In this document: positions 9,349 to 17,721 of the stretch, one piece after another
Layout: the number at the start of each line of letters is the position of its first letter
Position numbering within the stretch: position 1 is the stretch's first letter
Origin: a virus
DNA: 47,468 nucleotides
Direction: 5' to 3' (one strand)
IMG/VR virus record: IMGVR_UViG_3300025424_000438
Span: 1-47,468 of that record
Position numbers and translations under genes: made by a program
The notes under the pieces: model-generated
What the model was told of the DNA's origin: nothing
Databases searched by the model: none
What the model saw: only the letters and a program-made list of their open reading frames with translations

Positions 9349-9377
9349 ATCATAATGTGATTCTATCAACATGTCAA
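9349..9377 (-). promoter_or_regulatory. Sigma70-type promoter TTGACA-N17-TATGAT
   Basis: The -35 TTGACA (9372-9377) and -10 TATGAT (9349-9354) have 17 nt spacing, 31 nt upstream of the HerA-like ATG. The -35 box directly follows the T-run of the rIIB terminator. Confidence 0.8.
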
Positions 9378-9404
9378 GAAAAGAGTGGGAATCACTTCCC
9401 ACTC
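9376..9404 (-). terminator. Rho-independent terminator after rIIB
   Basis: A perfect 9-bp stem GAGTGGGAA/TTCCCACTC (9383-9391 with 9396-9404) with a 4-nt loop. On the minus strand it is followed by TTTTCTT. It lies 30 nt after the rIIB stop. Confidence 0.85.
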
Positions 9405-9433
9405 CGGAGTTGTTTCTGCAGATTATTTTATTT

Positions 9434-10735
9434 TTATGCCTTTGCTTCAGACCATCCTCGGGCATAATCAGCCAGTACTTGGGGATCCTTGGAATTCGGT
9501 GCATAATTTCTACCATTTACCGCATCCGAATAACCGCGGTCACGTGCTTCAACACCAGTCGGTCGTGATTTATTAATTGAATTTCGAACTGATGCTTCAG
9601 TCCAACCTTCTGAATACCCGTCTGCATATGCTTGTTGGTATTCTTGGTTAGCAGCATTGCCGTCTTCTGTTCGATATACCCAGGTATTATAGGGATTGCC
9701 ATTCTCTAGATCACGAGCAGCCGCCGTCCACCCATGTTCATACGCCACCTCATCAGAAATAACTTCTGACGACTCTTCATCCTGTGCTGAATTCCAACCT
9801 TCCTTATAACCCTTGGCATATGAAGTTCGATATTCTTGGTTTACAAAAACACCTTTTTCATTCCTAAGAACCAGTGGATCATATTCTGTCTGTGTTTCAT
9901 ATGCAGTCTTACCAGCTTTATAACCACGGTCATAGGCGTTAGCCAATGCCATAACATTTTCACGAACTGGTTCTGCAGGCGTTTCTGCATCTTTATAAAC
10001 TGAAGCCGCTTCAAACGTTGGTTTGACATCATGCCCTTCGTGTTCACCAATAATAGTGTATTCGCATGCACGACCCTTGGCATTGTTATAGTCAACCGGA
10101 ATTGACACCACATCACGAGGGTTGATTTTCAGAATCACAACTCGACCTGATCCACCATGGTAGTGAGGTAGGTAGGAAAATGCACAAAAGTGAAGTCCAT
10201 GACTACAAGTTTGACTCGCATTTTCATCCACTTGGTTACGTGGCATTTTTAGAACCTGCCCAATTGAATTGTCCATCTTACCTGTATAAAAATCCTTATA
10301 GTCTTCTCGAACCTTTTTGTAGGCTAGAAAGTGACCATCTTCAGTAATTGGCAGTTTAGCAGCTTCTAGAAAACCATAAAGTTCATCCACTGCTCTTTTG
10401 CTGGGATTGGACATTAGATTTTCCAGGAATCGAACCATGGGATCAATATCAAACCCCTCGTTCAACATTGTTAGAATTCGATCAACCAGAGTGTTATGCA
10501 GTGGTTCACCATTGTAGTAGACGCCACCATTCTTAACTTCAACAGCACCGGATGAAAACTTTTCAATTGCAGCTGAGATATTAAGTAGGCTTTCAACTAG
10601 ATCATAGTTTTTAATCTTGAGTGCATCCCGGATCTTACCATAATTGGGATGGCTGGAATTGATAGTTTCAACCTGTGATCCCATCATGAGAGTGATGAAG
10701 GTAGAACCAATAATAGAAGCAGAAATTTTTGACAT
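9434..10735 (-). CDS. rIIB: rIIB-like protein with C-terminal repeat extension
   Basis: A protein of 433 residues. The N-terminal 270 residues match the T4 rIIB family: start MSKISASIIGSTFITL, then a region with GHFLAYKKVREDYKDFYTG and ASQTCSHGLHFC. In T4, rIIA and rIIB are early membrane-associated proteins that affect lysis inhibition and protect against the RexAB exclusion system. Residues 270-433 are an added tail of about six loose copies of a YxxGYxxGW-like motif (AYDRGYKAGK, SYAKGYKEGW, AYADGYSEGW, DYARGWSEAK). The gene lies 33 nt downstream of rIIA, has AAGGAA as ribosome-binding site and ends at a clear terminator. Confidence 0.88.
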   Translation of the reverse strand: MSKISASIIGSTFITLMMGSQVETINSSHPNYGKIRDALKIKNYDLVESLLNISAAIEKFSSGAVEVKNGGVYYNGEPLHNTLVDRILTMLNEGFDIDPMVRFLENLMSNPSKRAVDELYGFLEAAKLPITEDGHFLAYKKVREDYKDFYTGKMDNSIGQVLKMPRNQVDENASQTCSHGLHFCAFSYLPHYHGGSGRVVILKINPRDVVSIPVDYNNAKGRACEYTIIGEHEGHDVKPTFEAASVYKDAETPAEPVRENVMALANAYDRGYKAGKTAYETQTEYDPLVLRNEKGVFVNQEYRTSYAKGYKEGWNSAQDEESSEVISDEVAYEHGWTAAARDLENGNPYNTWVYRTEDGNAANQEYQQAYADGYSEGWTEASVRNSINKSRPTGVEARDRGYSDAVNGRNYAPNSKDPQVLADYARGWSEAKA

Positions 10736-10768
10736 TGTATTTTCCTTTTGTGATAGTTGAATTATAAG

Positions 10769-12928
10769 TTATTCAGCTGGAATTGTCAAGCTGAGTTGCT
10801 GACGCAGGTATTGATTTTCATCAACCAGGTCGACATAAACGCTGAGTGCTTCTGTCGTTTTCATATGTGTCAATCCAGGATAACGCTGCTTGATAGATTC
10901 CAGATTTGACTTCAGGATCTTGAAACGTTGGTTTTGTGCATGAATAGCCACAATCTCGTTTCCTTCAATTTCAACAAGTCCCATCATTTCATTTAATTGT
11001 GTCAAACTTCTAGAACGATTTTGCACTGGTTTTACGATGTTTTGAATTTCCAGAACATGTTTATCAAACAGACCAGTTGTTTTTCGATCAGTCAGTTCAC
11101 AAAGAACCGTTAGCATATTTTCAAATTGCCGATCAGATTGGATCGTGAAATTCAAAATTTGAATGTCTTCAATTAGAGCAGTCAAATTCATTGCTCTGGC
11201 ATTCTTTTTGACATGTTCTTCCAAGGTGACCCAGTTGGAATCGGTCACTAGTTCTTTACGTGTTTTGTTTCGTCCAGCATAGATTTTCAGTTTGCTATCA
11301 ATCAACCCTGCGGTAACCAATTTTTCTTTTAGTCTGTCAAATGCGGCTGCACCATATGTTCGATTAAAACATTTGATGTCCCAGCGATCCAATTCCACAT
11401 AAACACCACCTGCTTTTTGATTCCAGGTTTCTTCCACCCAATTGGTTGGATAGCTGTAATCATACTTCAAAATCTTGAGAACCGGGCTGACTGGTTTTGT
11501 CTGTTTAACCGGAGCAGGTAGTGTGCTCATCAATTGAATATCCACATCGCCCAAATAAGTCTTCAATTTATCCAGGGTCATTTTGGCAGTAGGATAAAAC
11601 ATATAGTAGGTTTGATAATCTTTGTGATTGTATACCAGTCTGGCGTTGGCAGCTGACTTAATGTCACATACAAAAATTTTGACATTTTTATCTGCTGTAA
11701 TATTAAAATTATTCAAATCAATCCTTCGAGGTCTTTTCCACATGTCATCTTTGATAACGACTCGCATTTCTGCGTTTGGTATCTTAATGGACTTTCCAGT
11801 TGCGTCTACTACATCAACCAAATCATAAAAATCGGTTGATCGAATTTCAAATTGATTGGTATCAATTGTTTGATTTCGCCACTTGAGACCATTCGGGTAG
11901 AACAATTTATAATGTAGTCCTCGATTTTCAGCCTTCATTGCACCAAAAAGCTTTCTAGCTTCCCAGAGGGTAGGTGCGTCTGACAATCTCTTTTCAAACA
12001 GAGGCCGAATTTCAGCAGTCATAATATCCAGCTTCTTTCGAATATTGGCAATCGTCCTTGCATCATAACCCAAGCCTTCTCGGCTGGCAGTTACTTCTAG
12101 ATCACCAATCGCAAAGCGCAAAACAACCCGGCACTGCTCCAAAATTTGAGCTTGTTGTGTCGTCAAATTGCCTTTGATTGACGTGACGTTGATTGGATAA
12201 GCCACATTTCCCATTAGAGCAAGAGGCACATTCTTTTCATAATAAGAGGTTTCACCAGCCACAATGCCCCAATCAACAGTTGACCAAAGATATTCTACCG
12301 GAGGAATAACCATTTGTTGTCCAGTCATCTTCGGAGTAACCGGAAACCATTTGTAGATTGACACTGCTTTACTATGCCATTCTCTGATATCACCAATGGT
12401 GACCGGAATCTTAACAGTCACGCCGTTGGGATCATCTGTGGTTTGATCGGCAACCAGTTCAGCACAACAAGGCATACCATATTCATCCTTGTACATGCTG
12501 TAAATTGACATGACACCATTTTTAACAGCAATAACATCAAATGCATCTGCATAACTGAATGGACTCTTTGAACCAAGCCCCAACTGACCAATCACATCAT
12601 TTGATTGAGTCTTCGTGCTGCTACCATAAATGGTATAGATTCGCTTTACTTGTTCTGAGCTGAGTCCAACCCCGAAATCCTTGACAGAAAACCAGGGTTC
12701 TAGGCTGGTTGGTAGATGAACTTCAAACGGTAGATCCGGGTGTCCTGCTTCCACATGACTGTCCAAGGCATTGCAGGAAATTTCTCGAATGATACTGGCA
12801 ATCTTATCTTGGTAGAGTCCATCACTCAAGATTTTGCTCATCTTGTGGTCAAAAATAATCCCGAACTGCTTTTCATGTAACAGTCCAGACCTTTGGATGT
12901 TGGCTTCAACTTCAGTAGCAATTTTCAT
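10769..12928 (-). CDS. rIIA: rIIA-like GHKL ATPase
   Basis: A protein of 719 residues starting MKIATEVEANIQRSG, the typical rIIA N-terminus. The GHKL ATPase core is visible: N box with REISCNALDSHVEAG, G1 box KDFGVGLS and G2 box GQLGLGSKSPFSY. T4 rIIA pairs with rIIB at the membrane and controls lysis inhibition and exclusion by prophage systems. The order rIIA-rIIB is the same as in T4. A near-consensus sigma70 promoter sits upstream, consistent with early expression. GAGGAA lies 9 nt before the ATG. Confidence 0.9.
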   Translation of the reverse strand: MKIATEVEANIQRSGLLHEKQFGIIFDHKMSKILSDGLYQDKIASIIREISCNALDSHVEAGHPDLPFEVHLPTSLEPWFSVKDFGVGLSSEQVKRIYTIYGSSTKTQSNDVIGQLGLGSKSPFSYADAFDVIAVKNGVMSIYSMYKDEYGMPCCAELVADQTTDDPNGVTVKIPVTIGDIREWHSKAVSIYKWFPVTPKMTGQQMVIPPVEYLWSTVDWGIVAGETSYYEKNVPLALMGNVAYPINVTSIKGNLTTQQAQILEQCRVVLRFAIGDLEVTASREGLGYDARTIANIRKKLDIMTAEIRPLFEKRLSDAPTLWEARKLFGAMKAENRGLHYKLFYPNGLKWRNQTIDTNQFEIRSTDFYDLVDVVDATGKSIKIPNAEMRVVIKDDMWKRPRRIDLNNFNITADKNVKIFVCDIKSAANARLVYNHKDYQTYYMFYPTAKMTLDKLKTYLGDVDIQLMSTLPAPVKQTKPVSPVLKILKYDYSYPTNWVEETWNQKAGGVYVELDRWDIKCFNRTYGAAAFDRLKEKLVTAGLIDSKLKIYAGRNKTRKELVTDSNWVTLEEHVKKNARAMNLTALIEDIQILNFTIQSDRQFENMLTVLCELTDRKTTGLFDKHVLEIQNIVKPVQNRSRSLTQLNEMMGLVEIEGNEIVAIHAQNQRFKILKSNLESIKQRYPGLTHMKTTEALSVYVDLVDENQYLRQQLSLTIPAE

Positions 12929-12954
12929 TAACCGTGTTCCTCTAGTGATGCTTT

Positions 12955-12983
12955 ATCATAAACTGTATTCAATTGATTGTCAA
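12955..12983 (-). promoter_or_regulatory. Sigma70-type promoter TTGACA-N17-TATGAT for rIIA/rIIB
   Basis: TTGACA (12978-12983) and TATGAT (12955-12960) are separated by exactly 17 nt, 26 nt before the rIIA start. The boxes lie across the 3' end of the CCA-adding enzyme gene. Confidence 0.85.
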
Positions 12984-14315
12984 CTGCTGAGCATATGTCA
13001 GAAGTTGATCTTTATAGTCTTTACCAATTTTTTCAATAACATACCAGTTTGGCGCGGCTAGGTCAGCTTGAATTAATTTGACCCATTTCTGTTTAATTTG
13101 AGTAAGTGCAGCGCCAAGTCCAGGACCATCTGACCATCCAATAGCTTTCAAATCAGTACCTGTAATAGGACATTTCAAATCCTTATAGTGGTTGATGTGA
13201 TTTGAATTTGGTAGCCATGGACTGTAATTTATCGCTAATGGCCTAATGGATTTGAATTCCTGTCTATAGCGAACAAGGTCACCAATCCATTCAGCTGGAA
13301 TGTTGTCAATCAACACCAATTCCAAAGCGTCTTTTTGTGTTTCTTTGTAATCGATTAGAAACTGAACGTATTTCAATTCCGAATTTGACCATCGCCATTC
13401 TCGAGCCAATTGTTCAAGTTTTGTTTTGCTATCCAGAACTATTGTCAAAAATATAAGAAGGCCATTCACTGAATTATAGTGGTAATTTTGGTTTCCAACC
13501 AAATTAAAATCTTTTAAATCAAATTCTATTCGGGCAACTGCTGAAAGAATATCCAGTTCCTGTAAATGCTTAAGAAGATTTGTCGCAATTGAATTTGACA
13601 TTTTATTGGCAACAAACATCTTTTTGAATTCTGACCAAACTCGTTCAGCCGAAATTTTCCGAAGCCCGTATGCATTTTTCTTTATTGCAGATAGCGTTGG
13701 TTGGTATTTTTCCCAATTGGGACTATTCATTGGATAGTAATATGTGCCACTAGAAAACCTGACAAAGAATCTGAACCAACGAAGGATTCGCAGATAATCT
13801 TCTCGAATTCTCTCATCAGGATCACCCACAAATTCTAGATTGACATCGAATAGATCTTGGACACCGCCGAATGGATCAATCAATTGATCATCAAAGGTCA
13901 GTGACATGGAATTCATTCGGAGATCTCGACGTGCGGCATCCAATGTCCAGTCGCTGGTCCAGGCAACATCAGCATGACGGCCATCAGTTTTTGTATCAAT
14001 TCTCAGACTGGTAATTTCAAATTTATTGGTATCACCATCTTTGTCATCAATCAGAACCGTGACCGTGCCATGTTGCAAGCCAGTTTCAATGTATCTATAG
14101 TGATAGGTCTTGTAAATTTCTATGGCCTGTTCAGGCGTTGCATTAGTTGAAAGATCAATATCAGCAATGTGATGATAAGAATACCCCTGTGCTTCATTGA
14201 GGTAGGCATCACGAACACATCCGCCCACAAATCGAATATCAAATCCATGTGATAGGAAGATGTTTCTCAGAAGAACGATTTCTTCTGGAATATCAAGTTG
14301 TTTCAATAGTGACAT
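12969..14315 (-). CDS. cca: CCA-adding tRNA nucleotidyltransferase
   Basis: A protein of 448 residues. The class II nucleotidyltransferase signature is clear: FVGGCVRDAYL near residue 30, then ADIDLS with the catalytic DxD pair, the RRDLRMNSM motif, and DPFGGVQDL followed by IREDYLRILRWFRF of the RNA-binding region. It adds or repairs the 3' CCA of tRNA. The tRNA gene at 35768 has no encoded CCA, and this enzyme could complete it. The ATG at 14315 was chosen because the family N-terminus begins there; the frame is open further upstream but overlaps the membrane-protein gene. It overlaps that gene by 23 bases. Confidence 0.9.
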   Translation of the reverse strand: MSLLKQLDIPEEIVLLRNIFLSHGFDIRFVGGCVRDAYLNEAQGYSYHHIADIDLSTNATPEQAIEIYKTYHYRYIETGLQHGTVTVLIDDKDGDTNKFEITSLRIDTKTDGRHADVAWTSDWTLDAARRDLRMNSMSLTFDDQLIDPFGGVQDLFDVNLEFVGDPDERIREDYLRILRWFRFFVRFSSGTYYYPMNSPNWEKYQPTLSAIKKNAYGLRKISAERVWSEFKKMFVANKMSNSIATNLLKHLQELDILSAVARIEFDLKDFNLVGNQNYHYNSVNGLLIFLTIVLDSKTKLEQLAREWRWSNSELKYVQFLIDYKETQKDALELVLIDNIPAEWIGDLVRYRQEFKSIRPLAINYSPWLPNSNHINHYKDLKCPITGTDLKAIGWSDGPGLGAALTQIKQKWVKLIQADLAAPNWYVIEKIGKDYKDQLLTYAQQLTIN

Positions 14316-14727
14316 TGGGTTTCTCAAAAAGCGTTGAACCAGTTTTTTTAGATGATGTTGTTTCCCCAATATAACAACCAAATGCTGCTATTAGAAAAAT
14401 CAACATCACCCCAATCGCCGGCAATGCAGTCAACCTAAGCCAAAAATCTTCGAATGTCAACAGAAAAATAGCAATTCCTGCAGAACATCCACTAAGCCAA
14501 AAGAACAACAATATTTTTAAAAAGGTCTTTATTTCAATGAATGGAGTTGTTATGATCTTTTTACGAGAATCAATTGCAGCAATCGCAAACAAAATATCCG
14601 GAATATCAGAACACCCATCAAAAAGTTCAGGATGTGCGTTTTTGATTTTCAAAAGTTCATATTCCAAAAGCTTGTTGTCAAATTCCAATTTAGCTAAATT
14701 GTTTTTTGACACGTTTTTCTTAAACAC
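14293..14727 (-). CDS. Two-helix membrane protein
   Basis: A protein of 144 residues with a charged helical N-terminal half and two hydrophobic helices near 73-93 and 97-118, separated by a short polar turn. A polar tail rich in Thr and Lys follows. The only plausible start is GTG at 14727; the GGGAGG about 13 nt upstream is rather far for a ribosome-binding site. It lies 9 nt after the stop of the Cys-rich gene and overlaps the cca gene. It is probably an inner-membrane protein. No family is recognised. Confidence 0.6.
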   Translation of the reverse strand: MFKKNVSKNNLAKLEFDNKLLEYELLKIKNAHPELFDGCSDIPDILFAIAAIDSRKKIITTPFIEIKTFLKILLFFWLSGCSAGIAIFLLTFEDFWLRLTALPAIGVMLIFLIAAFGCYIGETTSSKKTGSTLFEKPNVTIETT

Positions 14728-14736
14728 TACTGGTAC

Positions 14737-15012
14737 TTAACCTCCCAATTGTTGTCGCATCAACCAACTTGATTTTGTGCTATTTCCAATAGAATCAGGA
14801 ACATCATCCAAGTCGGTTTCTGCACCACAATAACAACAGCGAAATGTTTTATAAGTTTTTGTTGCTAGTCGACCAGTTTGATAAGTAGTGTATACGTCAC
14901 CTGCTTCAATTAACAGCTTGGCACCACACCCATTATTCAAATTCCCTTTACCAGTACATTCACACGTTTGTGACCAAGAATTGGGATCAACAGCTGGTTC
15001 TAGGATTTTCAC
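14737..15012 (-). CDS. Cys-rich zinc-ribbon-like small protein
   Basis: A protein of 91 residues with two cysteine knuckles: CEC near 17-19 plus GCG near 29, and CCYC near residue 60. This looks like a zinc-ribbon fold. The start is a GTG overlapping the stop of the HD-hydrolase gene (GTGA), so translation is probably coupled. No catalytic domain is visible. It could be a nucleic-acid-binding or structural zinc protein, but the sequence does not decide this. Confidence 0.65.
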   Translation of the reverse strand: MKILEPAVDPNSWSQTCECTGKGNLNNGCGAKLLIEAGDVYTTYQTGRLATKTYKTFRCCYCGAETDLDDVPDSIGNSTKSSWLMRQQLGG

Positions 15013-15545
15013 GATTCACTCTCCTTGATAAGATCAATTGCTTGAGCATGAGTTTGATTCAACTTCTCAAGCAAATTAAAATCAGCCAATAGTAGATTTT
15101 CTTTGAAATCTGAAAATTCGCGCACATACATTCTGCATAGTCCCAAATTACGTGACGCAACAGTGTTTGCAACATTGGCAATTCTATCAGCAGCTTTGGT
15201 ATTCTGTGCTCGAACTCGAATCTCTTTTGGAGTTTCAACGTCGTTTAATTTGGATTTGATATTGGCATTTCTAGCGCGTCTATTTTCGCCAAATCCAGAA
15301 ACTGCTTGAATTACGATCAACATATCTGAACCAAATGTGTTTTCAATTTCAGTTGCAGTAATTTGAGTATCTTCCAGAATGTCATGAAGCCAGGCTTGAA
15401 TTCTGTAATCGTCAGAATCCAAACCGGCTTCAACCAGTATTTGTTCAACTTGATTTAGGTGATAAGAATAGGGATGTTCTCCATATTTTTGATCACCATG
15501 CCATTTAATGGCTAGTTCCCGTGCTGTTTGAATAGAGTTTGTCAT
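15009..15545 (-). CDS. HD hydrolase of the RelA/SpoT-MESH1 type
   Basis: A protein of 178 residues with the hydrolase half of RelA/SpoT: HGDQKYGEHPYSYH near residue 16-29, the HD pair in AWLHDILEDT (54-55, with E58 and D59), and the later KAADRIAN motif with its metal- and base-contacting Asp. There is no synthetase domain, so it resembles the small alarmone hydrolases (MESH1). These cleave the 3' pyrophosphate of (p)ppGpp, and MESH1 also acts on NADPH. In a phage this could counter the host stringent response, which is an inference. A sigma70-type promoter lies directly upstream and the ATG is preceded by AGGG. Confidence 0.8.
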   Translation of the reverse strand: MTNSIQTARELAIKWHGDQKYGEHPYSYHLNQVEQILVEAGLDSDDYRIQAWLHDILEDTQITATEIENTFGSDMLIVIQAVSGFGENRRARNANIKSKLNDVETPKEIRVRAQNTKAADRIANVANTVASRNLGLCRMYVREFSDFKENLLLADFNLLEKLNQTHAQAIDLIKESES

Positions 15546-15551
15546 AACCCT

Positions 15552-15580
15552 ATTTTAACAGAGTTTAAATTGTTTGTCAA
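15552..15580 (-). promoter_or_regulatory. Sigma70-type promoter TTGACA-N17-TAAAAT
   Basis: TTGACA (15575-15580) and TAAAAT (15552-15557) with 17 nt spacing. The -10 box lies 6 nt from the HD-hydrolase ATG, so the leader is very short. Confidence 0.75.
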
Positions 15581-15876
15581 GAGCCTTTTTTGACTACTTT
15601 TGCAATCTTTGTTTCAACTGCGGTAGCATCAGTTACAGTGGTTTCAACATCTGTAATTGTTTGTTGTCCATCTGGAATTAATTTACCCACATTGGTTGTG
15701 GCTGCGTCAGTTGCTAAATTTTTCACATCTGCAATATCTGTTTTGACATCAGCTACAACTTTTTCAGTGCCTGCAACAATGTTAGTTCCTTCGACGACCA
15801 CATTTGATGCAGTACCAGAAGTGAATATATTGGTTACCTTGTTGACGAGATTCGTAATATTATCTAAAATACTCAT
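15577..15876 (-). CDS. Small amphipathic helical protein of unknown function
   Basis: A protein of 99 residues, rich in Val, Thr, Ala and Asp. Hydrophobic residues recur at 3-4 residue spacing (DNITNLVNKVTNIF, VVADVKTDIADVKN), which suggests amphipathic helices or a small coiled coil. The C-terminus is basic (KIAKVVKKGS). There is no signal peptide or true membrane helix. AAAGGA precedes the ATG at about 7 nt. Its stop lies within the promoter of the HD gene. No family is recognised. Confidence 0.65.
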   Translation of the reverse strand: MSILDNITNLVNKVTNIFTSGTASNVVVEGTNIVAGTEKVVADVKTDIADVKNLATDAATTNVGKLIPDGQQTITDVETTVTDATAVETKIAKVVKKGS

Positions 15877-15909
15877 AGAAAATCCTTTGTTTTTCGATTC
15901 AATTTAAAC

Positions 15910-15917
15910 TATAAATA
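15910..15917 (+). promoter_or_regulatory. Late promoter TATAAATA
   Basis: A perfect T4-type late octamer on the plus strand, 38 nt upstream of the serine-hydrolase ATG at 15956. It is the only gene on the plus strand between 7 and 27 kb and so needs its own promoter. Confidence 0.75.
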
Positions 15918-15955
15918 ATTGGACAATATAAAATCAATTTAATTTGGAAAATAAA

Positions 15956-16528
15956 ATGACCAACGTTTATATTCATGGCGCACATGCCACCCCCGAAACA
16001 TTCAACTATATTCGTTCAAAGTTTGGACAATCAGATGATGTTTTGATAAGCTATAGCAGTGTACATAGCTTTAAAAACAATATGCGTGACATGGCCAGCC
16101 AATTGAAATATTGTGAAGACATTACTTTTATAGCTCACAGCTTGGGTGGTGTTTATGCGCTTTATCTAGCAAACTTGTTTCCCAAAAAGGTTCACAAAAC
16201 ATTTTCCATGTCAACTCCCTATGGAGGAAGCACCCAATCAAATCTGATTCGATGGATGCTGCCACATAATCAAATGTTTCGAGACATTGCTGCAAATGGT
16301 CCGGTTATTCAAGCAGCTCTAGCTATGACTTTGCCTTGTCCATGGACTAATATTGTATCAACCCGTGGACATAATCCCTGGCTAATGGAAGCTAATGATG
16401 GTGTTGTTTCTGTTGCTAGCCAAAAAGCAAGAAAAGATATGCAGTTAATTGATGTTCATGTGAATCACTATGAAGTTGTCATTAGTGAAAAGACCATGGT
16501 CTATTTGTCAGATTTTCTATACAAATAA
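15956..16528 (+). CDS. Alpha/beta hydrolase (lipase/esterase-like)
   Basis: A protein of 190 residues with the nucleophile elbow AHSLGG (Ser62) and an oxyanion-type N-terminus VYIHGAH. A likely acid Asp lies in EANDGVVS and a likely catalytic His in VNHYEVV, in the order Ser-Asp-His of lipases. There is no signal peptide, so it acts in the cytoplasm. The substrate is unknown; a lipid or ester cleaved during infection is possible. ATG at 15956 is preferred to an upstream TTG because GGA lies 7 nt before it. The gene is an island on the plus strand with a late promoter, and its end overlaps the convergent repeat gene by 28 bases. Confidence 0.8.
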   Translation: MTNVYIHGAHATPETFNYIRSKFGQSDDVLISYSSVHSFKNNMRDMASQLKYCEDITFIAHSLGGVYALYLANLFPKKVHKTFSMSTPYGGSTQSNLIRWMLPHNQMFRDIAANGPVIQAALAMTLPCPWTNIVSTRGHNPWLMEANDGVVSVASQKARKDMQLIDVHVNHYEVVISEKTMVYLSDFLYK

Positions 16529-16818
16529 TCACCATATTTTATTCTCAAACTGTGATCAATTGAATCAACCGGGTGAATTAGATTAATCAACGCTGGATGA
16601 TGCTTCAGCGCCATCCACTGAATCATTGGAGGTGGATTCACTATATATGCAATTGATTCAGGGAAAGTTTGTAGGGCAACTAATTGAAGTGTCAAACTGG
16701 GATTGGTGAATGCACCAATATTTTTAAATGATCTCTTTATATACCAAATTTGATGGCTTTCTTCCCAGGTATCAGGAGAAGGCAAGTCATCTAAATCTGG
16801 ATCATTGTGATAAATCAT
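16501..16818 (-). CDS. Short VQxAAV-type repeat protein
   Basis: A protein of 105 residues that is a small member of the repeat family at 27285. It contains SPDTWEESHQIWYIKR (compare DPNTWTEEQQIDWVRR), then LQLVALQTFPESIAYI and PPPMIQWMALKHHPALINLI (compare PPPLVQWAAIKNNPKAINNI), and ends DHSLRIKYGDYL (compare DPSLLEKYGSYL). It therefore equals exactly one module of the big protein. It starts 2 nt after the stop of the RlaP-like gene. The function is unknown. Confidence 0.8.
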   Translation of the reverse strand: MIYHNDPDLDDLPSPDTWEESHQIWYIKRSFKNIGAFTNPSLTLQLVALQTFPESIAYIVNPPPMIQWMALKHHPALINLIHPVDSIDHSLRIKYGDYLYRKSDK

Positions 16819-16820
16819 AA

Positions 16821-17708
16821 TTAGGTTTTGTATCGATCTAAAACAGTTTGGATATCTCGGATTACGATGTCGATCTCTGGATTGCGAGCTACAGCAGTGC
16901 TGATGTCTCCATAGTGATGTTCTAGACATTCTAATAGCAACATTTTGATTTTTGATTCATCTGGAAAGGTTGGTAGAGTGCACCTAGTATATAGGTCTTC
17001 CAGCGTGCGTTCTTTTTCCACAAAGTAGGTTTCAAATTGTTCAAAAGTCCATTCACCACGACGAATAGATTTCAACTGTTCGCGATTACGTTGAAGATCT
17101 AGATCATGTTCAGTCATGATCTGTTCAATTTCATTCAATAGACGAACTGCTTGATAGGCATTTTTTAGATCATATCCAAACTTGGCAATTGTTTCTGCTC
17201 GGCGTGGATTAGCTGCATTGGTTTTGTTTCTGATTTTTGAAAGTTCAGAAAATGCATATCCTTTGAATTTGGGCCACATTTGTTTGGATAGAAAAAGATG
17301 ACGACTTTCTCTGACTCGTTCACCAATTTGAGTTGTGTGGATCAAAGAATTGCGTGGACAGAATAGACTATCGATCATATTCGGATTTCCACCCATACAC
17401 AAATTGAAATATTTCACAATATTGTAGATCACAATATCATATGAAATATCTTTATCAGGATCCTGAATATGATGTTGTTGAATCTGTTCAAATAATTCTG
17501 GTTCTTTTCCAAATCCAGGAATATGACCGGATAGATGAGGAAACGTCATTTCTTTGGGAGCAATGCAGAAACCATAAATGTCAAGGTCACTGTCATCTGT
17601 ATTTACAGCATATGCCTGGCTTCCCATTTTTGCCAAATAGCAAGTGTTTGCAAGAACCCATTTGGGAGCATGAAATAGATTCTTTTTGTGTAGTCTGTCC
17701 AAAATCAT
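16821..17708 (-). CDS. RlaP-like nucleotidyltransferase
   Basis: A protein of 295 residues in the polymerase-beta superfamily. The signature MGSQAYAVNTDDSDLD carries the GS motif and the metal-binding DxD (about 41 and 43), as in the RlaP/COG3541 predicted nucleotidyltransferases found in phages and bacteria. The rest is helical with conserved GNPNMIDSLFCP and RAETIAKFGYDLKNAYQAVRLL. The biochemical substrate is not known; an RNA-end or tRNA role has been proposed for the group from its neighbours. ATG at 17708 was chosen because the family core begins directly after it. An ATG 12 codons upstream is possible and would overlap the previous gene. Confidence 0.8.
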   Translation of the reverse strand: MILDRLHKKNLFHAPKWVLANTCYLAKMGSQAYAVNTDDSDLDIYGFCIAPKEMTFPHLSGHIPGFGKEPELFEQIQQHHIQDPDKDISYDIVIYNIVKYFNLCMGGNPNMIDSLFCPRNSLIHTTQIGERVRESRHLFLSKQMWPKFKGYAFSELSKIRNKTNAANPRRAETIAKFGYDLKNAYQAVRLLNEIEQIMTEHDLDLQRNREQLKSIRRGEWTFEQFETYFVEKERTLEDLYTRCTLPTFPDESKIKMLLLECLEHHYGDISTAVARNPEIDIVIRDIQTVLDRYKT

Positions 17709-17721
17709 GACGCCATCTTTC

